DNA from: Planctomicrobium piriforme
Lineage (GTDB): Bacteria > Planctomycetota > Planctomycetia > Pirellulales > UBA1268
NCBI GenBank assembly: GCA_945869735.1
Contig: CAMBPQ010000009.1
Coordinates: 1-64,000 of the forward strand
Direction: 5' to 3'
Length of the DNA stretch: 64,000 bases
Shown here: in pieces, positions 55,292 to 63,985 of the stretch
Position numbering within the stretch: position 1 is the stretch's first letter
How the letters are laid out: each line of letters starts with the position of its first letter
Made by a program: the position numbers and the translations under genes
The notes under the pieces: generated by a model
What the model saw: only the letters and a program-made list of their open reading frames with translations
Databases searched by the model: none
What the model was told of the DNA's origin: nothing

Positions 55292-56020
55292 TCAGGGATC
55301 GATCTTCACACCAATCCGACCCGTGGTATCGATGCGGTTGAGAAGCATGCGGCCGCCGTTTCTGGAAAAATACTCGTCGACAGCCTGCCGAGCGCCCTGC
55401 CAATGTCCGTAGTCATCGATGATCAGCACGCCCCCGACGGCGAGCCGCGGGTAGAGATGCCTCAGTTCGTGTCGCGTCGACTCATACCAGTCAGTGTCGA
55501 GGCGGAGGATCGCGATCCTGTCGGGCGCCTCGTCCGGAATGGTCTCTTCGACGCGACCCCGCACGAACCGCACGTCCGTCTCCGGGTAGCCGCTGGCGAG
55601 CACGTTGCGGCGAACCTCCTCCAGCGGACTTCGAGCCCAGACCATGCCCGTCTCCCAGTCCTCGGCAGCCATGAGGTTGGCCGCGTGAACGCCCATCCGG
55701 TCGCGATCCTCCGCGCCAGGAGGAGGCATGCCGTCGAATGTGTCGAAGAGGTGCAGACGGCGGCGCTCGCCGAGTTCGAGGAGCGTCCGCGCGACGGCGA
55801 GCATGCTGCCCCCACGCCACACGCCGCATTCCACAATGTCGCCGGCAATGGCGTGGCGGGAGACGTGTCGCACGGCCTCGACGAGCGCCGCGATCCGCTC
55901 GGGGCTCGTCATCGTGAACGGGGCGACCTCGCGACAGACTGCCGCGACAGACGGATCGAAGTCCGACGGTAGCCGGCGGGGCCGGTCTGTTGAACGGAGA
56001 AAACGCGGCATGCGAATCAT
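55292..56020 (-). CDS. TylF/MycF-family O-methyltransferase
   Basis: This protein of 242 residues is related to macrocin O-methyltransferase. It has IVECGVWRGGSMLAVARTLL, LHLFDTFDGMPPPG, IAILRLDTDWYESTRHELRH and GGVLIIDDYGHWQGARQAVD; the conserved D-T-D-W-Y-E-S-T and DDYGHW supply metal and SAM site residues. TylF-type enzymes methylate sugar hydroxyls. It is the first gene of a four-gene unit with the class I methyltransferase, the GT4 and the final glycosyltransferase, ended by a terminator. Confidence 0.92.
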   Translation of the reverse strand: MIRMPRFLRSTDRPRRLPSDFDPSVAAVCREVAPFTMTSPERIAALVEAVRHVSRHAIAGDIVECGVWRGGSMLAVARTLLELGERRRLHLFDTFDGMPPPGAEDRDRMGVHAANLMAAEDWETGMVWARSPLEEVRRNVLASGYPETDVRFVRGRVEETIPDEAPDRIAILRLDTDWYESTRHELRHLYPRLAVGGVLIIDDYGHWQGARQAVDEYFSRNGGRMLLNRIDTTGRIGVKIDP

Positions 56021-56251
56021 GAATCACGCCAAGCCTGAGCGGAGGGGGAGCGCACCCGGGGAGCTATCCCACACCGGGGCCGCCCGTCGCAATCCCGATG
56101 GCGGCCCGCTGCGGCGTGCGGTCCGCGGCCAGACAGCCCAGTCTGCGCAGGCTTCGTTCAATTGCTCGCCGGGGCCGGCCACGACACGCGCCTGCGGACC
56201 ACCCATCGCACGACGAGAGCGCGGCCGCAGGCCAAAGGAAACCAGTGGCTT
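56021..56251. other. Intergenic stretch upstream of the TylF-like gene
   Basis: About 230 bp of GC-rich sequence with no supported gene. Together with repeat copy G it makes a gap of about 318 bp. It should contain the promoter of the four-gene glycan unit; no motif is recognised. Confidence 0.4.
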
Positions 56252-56338
56252 AGAGCGCATCTGCCTTTGGTGGAGCGGCGAGATGGCACCGTCGAGGTGG
56301 GAGGCTCGGGGGTCGGCGAACGCTCGCGGACCCGCTGA
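56252..56338 (+). repeat. Dispersed 159-bp repeat, copy G (left half only)
   Basis: AGAGCGCATCTGCCTTTGGT, GGAGCGGCGAGATGGCACCG, then GGTCGGCGAACGCTCGCGGA. It matches the left half of copy C and stops at the 3' end of the small secreted protein gene. The base before AGAGC is T (TA). Confidence 0.75.
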
Positions 56339-56725
56339 TCAGAACTTCACGCCGCCCGGTGCGCCGACCAGTGTGGCCGTCGTGCCGTCCTGCGACGCAT
56401 AGAGGTAGATCGTCTTGAACGTGCGGGTGTCGAATGACTGCACCTTGTTGACGACCCTCGGCGCCGAGGGCTTCGCGGCAGCCGCAGTGAATACGCCACG
56501 CTTCACCAAGAACTGGGCCACGGCATTCGGGGAGATGTTTCTGCCACCAGTCAATAACTTAGACGACGCCGTGGAACCGGACATGGCGTTGACGCCGACG
56601 GACTGTCGGCCGACGTTCTTCATCCGCACCGGAATTGTCGCGCCAGAACCACCCGCGAATGCGGGCAGCGGGAGCACCATACCTACAGCGATAACCACGG
56701 CGATCATCAGACGGCGACGGATCAT
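56339..56725 (-). CDS. Small secreted hypothetical protein
   Basis: The 128-residue protein has a signal peptide (LMIAVVIAVGMVLPLPAFAG). The mature part (about 100 residues) is basic and Ser/Thr-rich, with VRMKNVGRQSVGVNAMSG and TFKTIYLYASQDGTTATLVG. I do not recognise a family. AGGAG at a spacing of 9 supports ATG 56725. The stop codon directly adjoins repeat copy G. It is the neighbour of the DUF1559 gene on the same strand, about 150 bp downstream of it. Confidence 0.65.
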   Translation of the reverse strand: MIRRRLMIAVVIAVGMVLPLPAFAGGSGATIPVRMKNVGRQSVGVNAMSGSTASSKLLTGGRNISPNAVAQFLVKRGVFTAAAAKPSAPRVVNKVQSFDTRTFKTIYLYASQDGTTATLVGAPGGVKF

Positions 56726-56875
56726 CGGAAAGTTCTCCTGCTGGGAGCGACAATTGACTTGGCTGGGAAGCACGGAACGACGCTCTTCCACAGAGTAAAA
56801 GCGTATCGGACCGGGGGCCTCTCGCAAAGCCTGGGTGAAATGCGGCGAAAAGTCTCGTTTTTTCGGCTGGGGGGC

Positions 56876-57733
56876 CTAGGGGATTTTGCCGGCCGGCTCA
56901 CCGCCGTCTTTCGTGCATGCGGCCGCCAGCAGATCGGGGGGCGTGTCTTCGCTGATGAAGGCGACGCGGCCGTCGGCGAACAGGCCGTGGACCCCGCCGG
57001 GGTGATGGCTTCGGAAACCATCGATGTCGGGGGTGTTCAGCACCCGTGAGCTGAGCAGAAAACAGTTGGTGCCGCAGGCCCATCGGCTGTTGCCGATTCG
57101 TGAATCGCCATCCATCTCGGAAAACCCCCGATCGACCCCCTCCGACACCGTCAGCGTGTGCGTCATGCCATCGGTGATCGTCGCCACCCGCACCGGCCGG
57201 GGATGATCGTCATCAGTGGCACGCAGCACGCCGGCCCGGTCCCAGCCGGGGGGCAGAGGCCGTTCGGGATCGAGCGAGATGCCGACGCCGAGCACGCCGC
57301 CGTAGTCCTGCTTTCCCGGAAACATGCGGATGCCGGACGGGCAGACATAGGTCGGCAGGATCGTCTCGGCGATCTCGGCGTTGCCACCGTCGGCGTTCCA
57401 GGGTCGCGTGTAGTCGATTCGGCTGGCAACGGTCGCGGCATCGAGAAAGGGGAGGATGAAAGACGACCAGGCGTGGTGCCGTCCGGTCGCGGCGTCGCTT
57501 CCCGGGGGAAACTCGCGGCGGGCTGACTCGTAGGCGGCGAGCGCCAGGCCCATCGAACTGAGATTCACGCCGCACTGCGTCCGCCGCGCCGACTCGCGGA
57601 CCCGCTGCACCGCGGGCAGCACGAGCGCGATGAGCGTGCCGAGGATTCCGATCACGACCAGCAACTCCACGAGGCTGAATCCCCGGGGGCTACCGGCGGC
57701 GGTGTCGCTCTTGATGGCGGTGATGTCGCTCAT
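56876..57733 (-). CDS. DUF1559 domain protein with prepilin-type N-terminus
   Basis: This 285-residue member of the expanded planctomycete DUF1559 family begins with a leader ending in Gly before FSLVELLVVIGILG, the type IV prepilin cleavage and N-methylation motif, and a hydrophobic helix (TLIALVLPAVQRVRESARR). The C-terminal DUF1559 part has GRHHAWSSFILPFLD, TYVCPSGIRMFPGKQDYGGV and FRSHHPGGVHGLFADGRVAF, the last being the family's SxHPGGxN-type segment. These pseudopilin-like proteins are exported by a type II/IV pilus machine; their role is unknown. ATG 57733 is used. Confidence 0.9.
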   Translation of the reverse strand: MSDITAIKSDTAAGSPRGFSLVELLVVIGILGTLIALVLPAVQRVRESARRTQCGVNLSSMGLALAAYESARREFPPGSDAATGRHHAWSSFILPFLDAATVASRIDYTRPWNADGGNAEIAETILPTYVCPSGIRMFPGKQDYGGVLGVGISLDPERPLPPGWDRAGVLRATDDDHPRPVRVATITDGMTHTLTVSEGVDRGFSEMDGDSRIGNSRWACGTNCFLLSSRVLNTPDIDGFRSHHPGGVHGLFADGRVAFISEDTPPDLLAAACTKDGGEPAGKIP

Positions 57734-57780
57734 GTCGTTCTCGCGGCCACCGTTGAAGCCTACGCCACCTTGCCCTGAGG

Positions 57781-58509
57781 TCAATTTTCTCTCGGCCGCG
57801 ACGACTCTCGTCCGCCCCGGACCAACCCCGCGAAGTCTCCGATCTGGCGAACGGCCGACTTCCGCGACCGCCAGCCCCTGCGGTCGACCACCAGCGCCTT
57901 GCGGTCACCGACGTCGGCCGTCGTGAGCTTGGGAAAGAGCAGGGGCCCCCGATAGCTATCGTGATCGGTCCAGGTGCGGACCGCCGAGGCGTGGTGGTGA
58001 CGGCAACGGATCGAGAGGGCCGGATTCACAACGGCGATCCCGGCCGCGGCCGCCTCGAAAGCGAGGCGGTTTTCGCAGGCCGGCAGGCCGAGGCGGAAGC
58101 CGCTTTCAAACGGAGGCAGCCCGCCGGCAACGAACACCCAGGCGTCCTGCGAATGGGAATAGAAGGTCCAGCTATCGGGATCGACGCGGCCCTCCATCGA
58201 CGGCGCGACGTCGTCGTCCCACCGGGTCAGCGACACGAGCAGGGGGCCGGCCGCAGCGGCGAGGATCTTGTCGGCCAGGCAGATCGACGCGTCGAACGCG
58301 ATGTCGCTGTTGGCGATCACGCAGGTGCGTCCGGGAAACCGCTCCGCCGCCAGCCGAAAGAAGTCGCTGAACGACATGCGGCTGGTGCCGGGATCGACGA
58401 GCTCGACGCGGGAGAAGCGGCCGGCGACCGAGTTGGTCTCGCGAACCTCCTGCAACTCCGCTTCGCGGCGGGGATCGGGAGACGTGTACCGCTGTTGGAT
58501 GAGGATCAT
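57781..58509 (-). CDS. Hypothetical protein associated with glycan genes
   Basis: The 242-residue protein contains FPGRTCVIANSDIAFDASIC, LLVSLTRWDDD, SQDAWVFVAGGLPPFESGFR and GLPACENRLAFEAAAAGIAV, then VVNPALSIRCRHHHAS. I have seen this pattern (NSDI, SQDAW, CENR, H-x-H-S) in proteins encoded near glycosyltransferases, and the spaced acidic residues suggest a nucleotide-sugar-type fold, but I cannot name a family. It lies on the minus strand, opposite to the epimerase gene, and is probably expressed from the shared 150-bp gap. No signal peptide is seen. Confidence 0.6.
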   Translation of the reverse strand: MILIQQRYTSPDPRREAELQEVRETNSVAGRFSRVELVDPGTSRMSFSDFFRLAAERFPGRTCVIANSDIAFDASICLADKILAAAAGPLLVSLTRWDDDVAPSMEGRVDPDSWTFYSHSQDAWVFVAGGLPPFESGFRLGLPACENRLAFEAAAAGIAVVNPALSIRCRHHHASAVRTWTDHDSYRGPLLFPKLTTADVGDRKALVVDRRGWRSRKSAVRQIGDFAGLVRGGRESSRPREN

Positions 58510-58663
58510 GCGGAGGGCGCAGGCGGCGGCTGGGTCGGTGGCCGCAGACCGCGGCGAGATTATGCTACCGTCCCGTGTCAACGGGTCACACATGAGGTCG
58601 GAGGAGGCCCCCAGCCGCCCAGTTTTTCCGAGCCTGCCACCCAACCCTGCGAAACCACGACTC

Positions 58664-59629
58664 ATGAAAATCCTAGTGACCGGCGGCGCGGGATTCATCG
58701 GCAGCCACATCGTCGACCTGCTGGTGCGCGAGGGCCACGCCGTCGCGGTGATCGACGACCTTTCGAGCGGCTCCCGCAATAACCTCCCTGCGACGGTGCC
58801 GCTGCATGTTGTCGATATCGTCGACACAGCCGCGGTGGCACGCGCGGTAGCGGCGGAGAAGCCCGACGCGGTCTGCCACCAAGCGGCGCAGATGTCGGTG
58901 AGTCGCTCGGTCCGCGAGCCCCTCTTCGATGCGCAGGTCAACTGCATTGGCCTGATCAACGTGCTCGATGCAGCCGTCCACGCAGGCTGCCGGCGGTTCG
59001 TGTTCGCCTCCAGCGGTGGCGTGCTCTACGGCGACGTCACGACGCCCGCACCGGAGTCGACGCCGGCCAACCCCGTAAGTCCCTACGGCATCACGAAGTG
59101 GGTCGGGGAGCGTTACCTCGCGTTCTACGCGGCCGAGCACGGGATCACCGCGGTGGCGCTCCGCTATTCCAACGTCTACGGTCCCCGGCAGAATCCCCAC
59201 GGCGAGGCGGGCGTGGTCGCCATCTTCTCAAAGAAGCTGCTCGCCGGAGAGTCGGCGACTATCAACGGTGACGGCCACTACGTCCGCGACTACGTGTATG
59301 GCCCCGACGTCGCCCGTGCCAACGTGCTCGCACTCTTGGACCCGTCGTCCCACTGCACCCCCGGTGCGGTCACGAGTCTCAACATCGGCACCGGGATCGG
59401 GACAGATGTGGTCGAGCTCGAGGCGCTGATTCGGCAGGCGGTCGCCGCGACGGCAGGGGCTCGTGCCGGCCAGTTGCCCCTGCCGCTGCACGGCCCGGGC
59501 CGGGCCGGCGACCTACGGTCGAACCTCGTCGATGCCACGCTCGCCGGGAGGGTGCTCGGCTGGAAGCCGACGGTGCCGCTGGCCGAGGGCGTCGCCCTGA
59601 CGGCCGATTGGTTTGCGAAACGGGCGTGA
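58664..59629 (+). CDS. NAD-dependent sugar epimerase/dehydratase (UDP-glucose 4-epimerase-like)
   Basis: This 321-residue short-chain dehydrogenase of the extended type has the Rossmann motif ILVTGGAGFIGSHIVDLL, VCHQAAQMSVSRSV, FVFASSGGVLYGD, the catalytic SPYGITKWVGE (Tyr-x3-Lys) and LRYSNVYGPRQNPHGEAG in the substrate loop. It most resembles GalE-type UDP-sugar 4-epimerases; substrate is unproven. It is followed after 47 bp by the GDP-mannose dehydratase gene on the same strand, so it supplies activated sugars for the nearby glycosyltransferases. Confidence 0.9.
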   Translation: MKILVTGGAGFIGSHIVDLLVREGHAVAVIDDLSSGSRNNLPATVPLHVVDIVDTAAVARAVAAEKPDAVCHQAAQMSVSRSVREPLFDAQVNCIGLINVLDAAVHAGCRRFVFASSGGVLYGDVTTPAPESTPANPVSPYGITKWVGERYLAFYAAEHGITAVALRYSNVYGPRQNPHGEAGVVAIFSKKLLAGESATINGDGHYVRDYVYGPDVARANVLALLDPSSHCTPGAVTSLNIGTGIGTDVVELEALIRQAVAATAGARAGQLPLPLHGPGRAGDLRSNLVDATLAGRVLGWKPTVPLAEGVALTADWFAKRA

Positions 59630-59676
59630 AAGGTGGCGTTTCGCGGGGTGGGAGCGGCTGCTATCGTCCCAACCCG

Positions 59677-60687
59677 ATGAACTCCCCCCAGACCCCCGTG
59701 TCCATCGGCCGCACCGCACTCATCTGCGGCGTGGGCGGCCAGGATGGCGGCTACCTCGCGAAGCATCTGCTTGGCCTCGGCTACACAGTCGTGGGCACGA
59801 GTCGCGATGCGCAGGCCGGGCGGTTCACGGGCCTCGAGCGGCTCGGTATCCGCGACGAGCTGATGCTCGTCTCGATGTCGCCGACCGACTTCCGTTCGAC
59901 GTTTCAGGTGCTCGCACAGACGGAGCCTGACGAGATTTACAACCTCGCCGGCCAGTCGTCGGTGGGCCTGTCGTTTGACCAGCCCGTGGAGACGTTCGAG
60001 AGCATCGTCGTCGGGACGATCAACCTGCTCGAAGCGATCCGCATGCTCGGGGCTCCCATCCGCCTCTACAGCGCCGGAAGTTCGGAGATGTTCGGCAACT
60101 CCGGTGACCAGCCAGCCGACGAGCGGACCGTGCTCAAGCCGCGGAGCCCCTACGGCATCGCCAAGGCGACGGCGTTCTGGCAGCTCGCACAGTACCGCGA
60201 GGCCTACGGGCTACGAGTCGCGACGGGCATTCTCTTCAACCACGAGAGTCCGCTGCGTCCCGAGCGGTTCGTGACCCAGAAGATCGTGGCGGCGGCCTGC
60301 CGCATCGCCGCGGGGGGGCAGCAGCCGCTGTGCCTCGGCGACCTCTCGGTGCAGCGCGACTGGGGCTGGGCGCCAGAGTACGTCGTCGCGATGCACCGCA
60401 TGCTGCAACTCGACGCGCTCGAGGACTTCGTGATCGCCACTGGCCGGACGCATTCCCTCGAGGAGTTCGTGGCGACGGCATTCGCGGCGGTTGGCCTCGA
60501 CTGGAGGCGGCATGTGGTCCGCGACCCGGGACTCGTGCGGCCCACCGAAATCGACCGCGGACGGGCCCAGACGTCGCGAGCCACCGAGCGGCTCGGCTGG
60601 ACCGCCCAGCACATGATGACCGACGTCGTCCGCATGATGGTCGAGGCCCGGCTCGCGGAGCAGCCCGCCACGCGGCGGGCGGCCTGA
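59677..60687 (+). CDS. gmd: GDP-mannose 4,6-dehydratase
   Basis: The enzyme converts GDP-mannose to GDP-4-keto-6-deoxymannose, the precursor of fucose, rhamnose-type or perosamine sugars. The 336 residues have TALICGVGGQDGGYLAKHLL (the usual GITGQDGSY motif, slightly changed), YNLAGQSSVGLSFDQPVET, LYSAGSSEMFGN, the catalytic SPYGIAKATAFW and FNHESPLRPERFVTQKI, a Gmd hallmark. ATG 59677 follows the epimerase gene. No GMD-reductase (GDP-fucose synthase) gene lies next to it, so the final sugar may be made elsewhere. Confidence 0.92.
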   Translation: MNSPQTPVSIGRTALICGVGGQDGGYLAKHLLGLGYTVVGTSRDAQAGRFTGLERLGIRDELMLVSMSPTDFRSTFQVLAQTEPDEIYNLAGQSSVGLSFDQPVETFESIVVGTINLLEAIRMLGAPIRLYSAGSSEMFGNSGDQPADERTVLKPRSPYGIAKATAFWQLAQYREAYGLRVATGILFNHESPLRPERFVTQKIVAAACRIAAGGQQPLCLGDLSVQRDWGWAPEYVVAMHRMLQLDALEDFVIATGRTHSLEEFVATAFAAVGLDWRRHVVRDPGLVRPTEIDRGRAQTSRATERLGWTAQHMMTDVVRMMVEARLAEQPATRRAA

Positions 60688-60712
60688 GTCGCGCCGCCCC
60701 TCTGCTTTGGAA

Positions 60713-61717
60713 TCAGTCGCCGTTCAGGCCGGAGACGGCTCCGGAGGCGATCCGTCGCGCAAGCGTTGGCGATTCGAGGTACAGCGGAAATGCGTGCCGC
60801 TTCCCGACGATCGATGCGGCGTCGGTAGCGGTGAACTCGACGCCCTTCGGCAGCCACCGCCGCGGCATGCCCACCGTCCCGAGCGCGTCAGCTCCCTCCA
60901 CGCGGTCGAGGTGGGGAAACATCCGCAGGGCCAGGTCGCGGGGGTTGATCACGAGAGTCAAGCGATTGATGCCGACGACGGCGGCTGCGTGGGGGCCGCG
61001 AGGGGAAAGCGCGTTGGAAGGCAGGGCTGGCGCCACCAGAACGAGATGCGAACGGCCGGTCCGCTCGACCCACGGGCCACTTCCGGTGGCGTGTCCCGTC
61101 TCGACCAGATCCTCGATCGCTTCGACTGCGATCTTGGCACCCAGGCTGTAACCGATGATGGCCACGGGCTGCGCGGGGTCGAGTTGGCCCAGCAACCACG
61201 CGAGGTAGTGGGCTTCGGCGGCAGAGCGGTGGTAGCTTTCGCGGATCGAGGGAATAAGCCGCCCCTGCTGCGAGCTTGGCCACGAGAAGACGACCGTGCG
61301 TGCACGGCCGCCCGCCGGGCAGATGCCCGCCACTTGCCTGGCAACCGTCAAACCCTGCGACTTGGCGTCGTGGGACTCGTAGTGGTTGCCGTGGATGAAG
61401 ATCACCAACGGCCGCGACGGATCATCGAGCAGGTTCGTGAGGTCCGACCGCTCCCAGCGGCTGCCGCATCGCTGCTCAACGTCGGGTGCTGCCTGCGCGG
61501 GCAGGCGGCAGATGCCGGGCAACCGCCGCGTGCTCACCAACCAGACATCGGTATCGGGGCAGGCTGCAGTCTGACACCCCTCCTCGCTGGCAGTCGCGCG
61601 AACGCCTGCGAGGAGCCCCGCGAACGCCGCGAGGGTGTGGAGAAGGCGACGGGATGACAGGCTTGTGAAGCGGGGCATGGCGGCGAGGGACGTTTGAGAT
61701 ACGGTTCGTGATTGCAT
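60713..61717 (-). CDS. Secreted alpha/beta hydrolase (DUF900-like)
   Basis: This protein of up to 334 residues has a signal peptide (LLHTLAAFAGLLAGVRATA). The alpha/beta-hydrolase fold is seen in RPLVIFIHGNHYESHDAKS, TVVFSWPSSQQGRLIPSIR and the nucleophile elbow VAIIGYSLGAKIAVEAI. DUF900-type hydrolases share this HGN and GYSLGA combination. The substrate is unknown. ATG 61678 could be the real start instead of 61717. It is convergent with gmd and divergent from the lipoprotein gene. Confidence 0.8.
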   Translation of the reverse strand: MQSRTVSQTSLAAMPRFTSLSSRRLLHTLAAFAGLLAGVRATASEEGCQTAACPDTDVWLVSTRRLPGICRLPAQAAPDVEQRCGSRWERSDLTNLLDDPSRPLVIFIHGNHYESHDAKSQGLTVARQVAGICPAGGRARTVVFSWPSSQQGRLIPSIRESYHRSAAEAHYLAWLLGQLDPAQPVAIIGYSLGAKIAVEAIEDLVETGHATGSGPWVERTGRSHLVLVAPALPSNALSPRGPHAAAVVGINRLTLVINPRDLALRMFPHLDRVEGADALGTVGMPRRWLPKGVEFTATDAASIVGKRHAFPLYLESPTLARRIASGAVSGLNGD

Positions 61718-61932
61718 GGTCGTGAGATGTGTTGCCGGCGGCGGTCACAGCGCAACTCTAGCACCGGATGCCGCGCCATCTTTCGCAGTCGGTATTTGAG
61801 CCATCCATCCGCACGACTCGCACGATCCGCACAATCCGTGGCCACGGCGCCACTGGGTGGCTGGTCGCGGGAATGGGGAAAAAAATCCTTCCGACAGCAT
61901 CCCGTGCCGTGAACGTGAGGTAGGGTTTTAGT

Positions 61933-61950
61933 GGCGTCGACGACGACGCC
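61933..61950 (+). promoter_or_regulatory. Perfect stem-loop upstream of the lipoprotein gene
   Basis: GGCGTCG-ACGA-CGACGCC gives a perfect 7-bp stem with a 4-base loop, 56 bp before the lipoprotein ATG. It could be an mRNA leader structure or a dyad operator; no family is recognised. Confidence 0.35.
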
Positions 61951-62006
61951 GCAAGCGAGGCTGCCGCCCGCCTGCCCCGTCTGAATCTGTGTCGGAGATC
62001 ATTCCC

Positions 62007-62294
62007 ATGGCTCGTACGTTGTGTCTGGTGATCGCGGTGGTAAGCCTCGCGGCGGCCCCGGGCTGCAGCAGCTGCATGGGCGGCGCGAGCAGTTGCCGCC
62101 GGCCATCGTTCATGGAGTTTCGCTCGTGCGGGTCGCCAGCCGCCGCGCCCTGTGCGGCCCCCGCTCCCGTCTGTGCACCGGCGTGCGAGCCGGCCTGCGG
62201 CCCCGCGGCGCCATGCTGCGAGGGGGGAGAGGCAGGCATGTCGATGCCGGGGGCGACCCCTATCGTCGTCGGCCAGCCGGGCACGTTTAGTTGA
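62007..62294 (+). CDS. Small Cys/Pro/Ala-rich lipoprotein
   Basis: This 95-residue protein has a lipoprotein signal (LCLVIAVVSLAAAPGC). The mature part contains 12 or more cysteines in spaced pairs (CSSCMGG, PCAAPAPVCAPACEPACGPA, APCCEGG) with Pro and Ala between, then a short acidic/Ser end. Such Cys-rich tails may bind metals or form disulfides, but no family is known to me. GGAG lies 9 bp before ATG 62007. It precedes ffh by about 200 bp on the same strand. Confidence 0.65.
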   Translation: MARTLCLVIAVVSLAAAPGCSSCMGGASSCRRPSFMEFRSCGSPAAAPCAAPAPVCAPACEPACGPAAPCCEGGEAGMSMPGATPIVVGQPGTFS

Positions 62295-62497
62295 TCTGTC
62301 CCGCGACTGCGGCCGGAGGGGCTGCCGTCGCGAATGTCTCCGCCTGGTCCTCCCTCCGGTGACGCGCCGTTCACGCCGGCCACGCGTTGGGCCAGCGGCA
62401 CAATGTGTGTCCGCTCCCGATTCGAGCGGCTCGTCACCGGGGGGAGAATGCGTTTTCCAGGGCGGTATACTCGCCGGCTCGCCAATCCGGAGCCGCC

Positions 62498-63985
62498 ATG
62501 TTCGAGTCGCTGACCGCGTCCCTCTCGTCCGCCATCAACTCCCTGCGCGGTCGCGGCAAGCTCACCGACGCCAATATGCGGGAGGGCCTCGGGGCTGTGC
62601 GGACCGCCCTGCTCGAGGCCGACGTCGCTTACGACGTCGCCGACGGATTCCTCGCCCGAGTCGCTGAGGGCGCTATGGGCGCGAAAGTGCTCGAGTCGCT
62701 CGACCCCGCGCAGCAACTCGTCGGCATCGTGCATCAGGAGCTCGTCGGCCTGATGGGGCCGGTCGACCACTCGCTCCATCTCCAGTCGGGCACGACCACC
62801 GTTTTCATGCTCTGCGGCCTGCAGGGCTCCGGAAAGACGACCTCGTGCGCCAAGCTCGCCCGAAAGATCAAGGAACAGGGGCAGGGCGTGATGCTCGTCG
62901 CGGCCGACCTCCAGAGGCCCGCGGCCATCGAGCAACTCGCCGTGCTCGGCCGGCAACTCGGCGTGCCGGTGCACACACCAGCCGATATGCCGACGGGTAG
63001 CACTGATCCCGTCGCGGTCTGCAACGCCGGCGTCGCCCGCGCGAGGAAGGAAAACATTTCCGTCGTCATCCTCGACACCGCCGGTCGACTGGCGATCGAC
63101 GAGGAGCTGATGCGAGAGCTCGCGAAGATCGACCGCACAGTGGGCCCCGATCAGGTCTACCTCGTCGTCGACGCGATGACGGGCCAGGATGCCGTCAGGA
63201 GTGCCCAGGCCTTCAACGACGCCCTCGAACTCGACGGCGTGATCATGACGAAGCTCGACGGCGATGCCCGCGGCGGCGCCGCGCTGTCGGTCAAGAGCGT
63301 GACCGGCGTGCCGATCAAGTTCATCGGTACCGGCGAGCAGATCGAGGCCCTCGAGGACTTCCATCCAGAGCGGATGGCAGGACGAATCCTCGGCATGGGT
63401 GACGTTGTCTCGCTCGTGGAAGAGGCGCAGCGGAAGTTTGACCAGGACGAGATGAAGCGGCAGGAGGAACGGCTGAAGGCGGGCGAGTTCACGCTCGACG
63501 ACTTCAAGAAAATGCTCCTCCAGACGCGGCGACTCGGTCCCCTCGGCAAGGTGCTCGGCATGATCCCGGGCATGGGTGGCATGCAGGAGATGCTCGGCGG
63601 CGCCGACCTCGAGAAGGACATGAACCGGCTGTTCGGAATTATCGACTCGATGACGCCCGACGAGCGTCGCAATCCCTCACGGTTCGTCGATCAGTCGCGC
63701 CGCCGCCGCATCGCCGCTGGGGCGGGCGTCGAGGCCCACGAGGTGAGCGATCTCGTCAAGCAGTTCGACGGCATGAGCGCGATGATGAAGGGTATGGCGG
63801 GCCTCGGTATGCGAGAGCGGATGCAGCAGGTTCAGCAACTCCAGGCCCAGTTCGCGAACCCTTCCGCCCGGCTCGGCAGGCCCAAGGGCGACACCGGCAA
63901 GCGGCTCACCGCCGACGAGCGGCGGAAACTCAAGAAGCAGCGTGACAAGGACACCCGCCGTAAGAAGCGCGGAGACCGCGCCTGA
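62498..63985 (+). CDS. ffh: Signal recognition particle protein Ffh (SRP54)
   Basis: Ffh is the GTPase of SRP that recognises signal sequences and targets ribosomes to the membrane. At 495 residues it has the N domain ([20 protein letters not shown]), the G domain with [35 protein letters not shown] and [18 protein letters not shown], and a Met-rich M domain ([38 protein letters not shown]). The lysine-rich tail ([20 protein letters not shown]) is longer than in many bacteria. GGAG lies 5 bp before ATG 62498. A new ATG overlaps its stop (TGATG), suggesting a downstream coupled gene. Confidence 0.96.
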   Translation: MFESLTASLSSAINSLRGRGKLTDANMREGLGAVRTALLEADVAYDVADGFLARVAEGAMGAKVLESLDPAQQLVGIVHQELVGLMGPVDHSLHLQSGTTTVFMLCGLQGSGKTTSCAKLARKIKEQGQGVMLVAADLQRPAAIEQLAVLGRQLGVPVHTPADMPTGSTDPVAVCNAGVARARKENISVVILDTAGRLAIDEELMRELAKIDRTVGPDQVYLVVDAMTGQDAVRSAQAFNDALELDGVIMTKLDGDARGGAALSVKSVTGVPIKFIGTGEQIEALEDFHPERMAGRILGMGDVVSLVEEAQRKFDQDEMKRQEERLKAGEFTLDDFKKMLLQTRRLGPLGKVLGMIPGMGGMQEMLGGADLEKDMNRLFGIIDSMTPDERRNPSRFVDQSRRRRIAAGAGVEAHEVSDLVKQFDGMSAMMKGMAGLGMRERMQQVQQLQAQFANPSARLGRPKGDTGKRLTADERRKLKKQRDKDTRRKKRGDRA

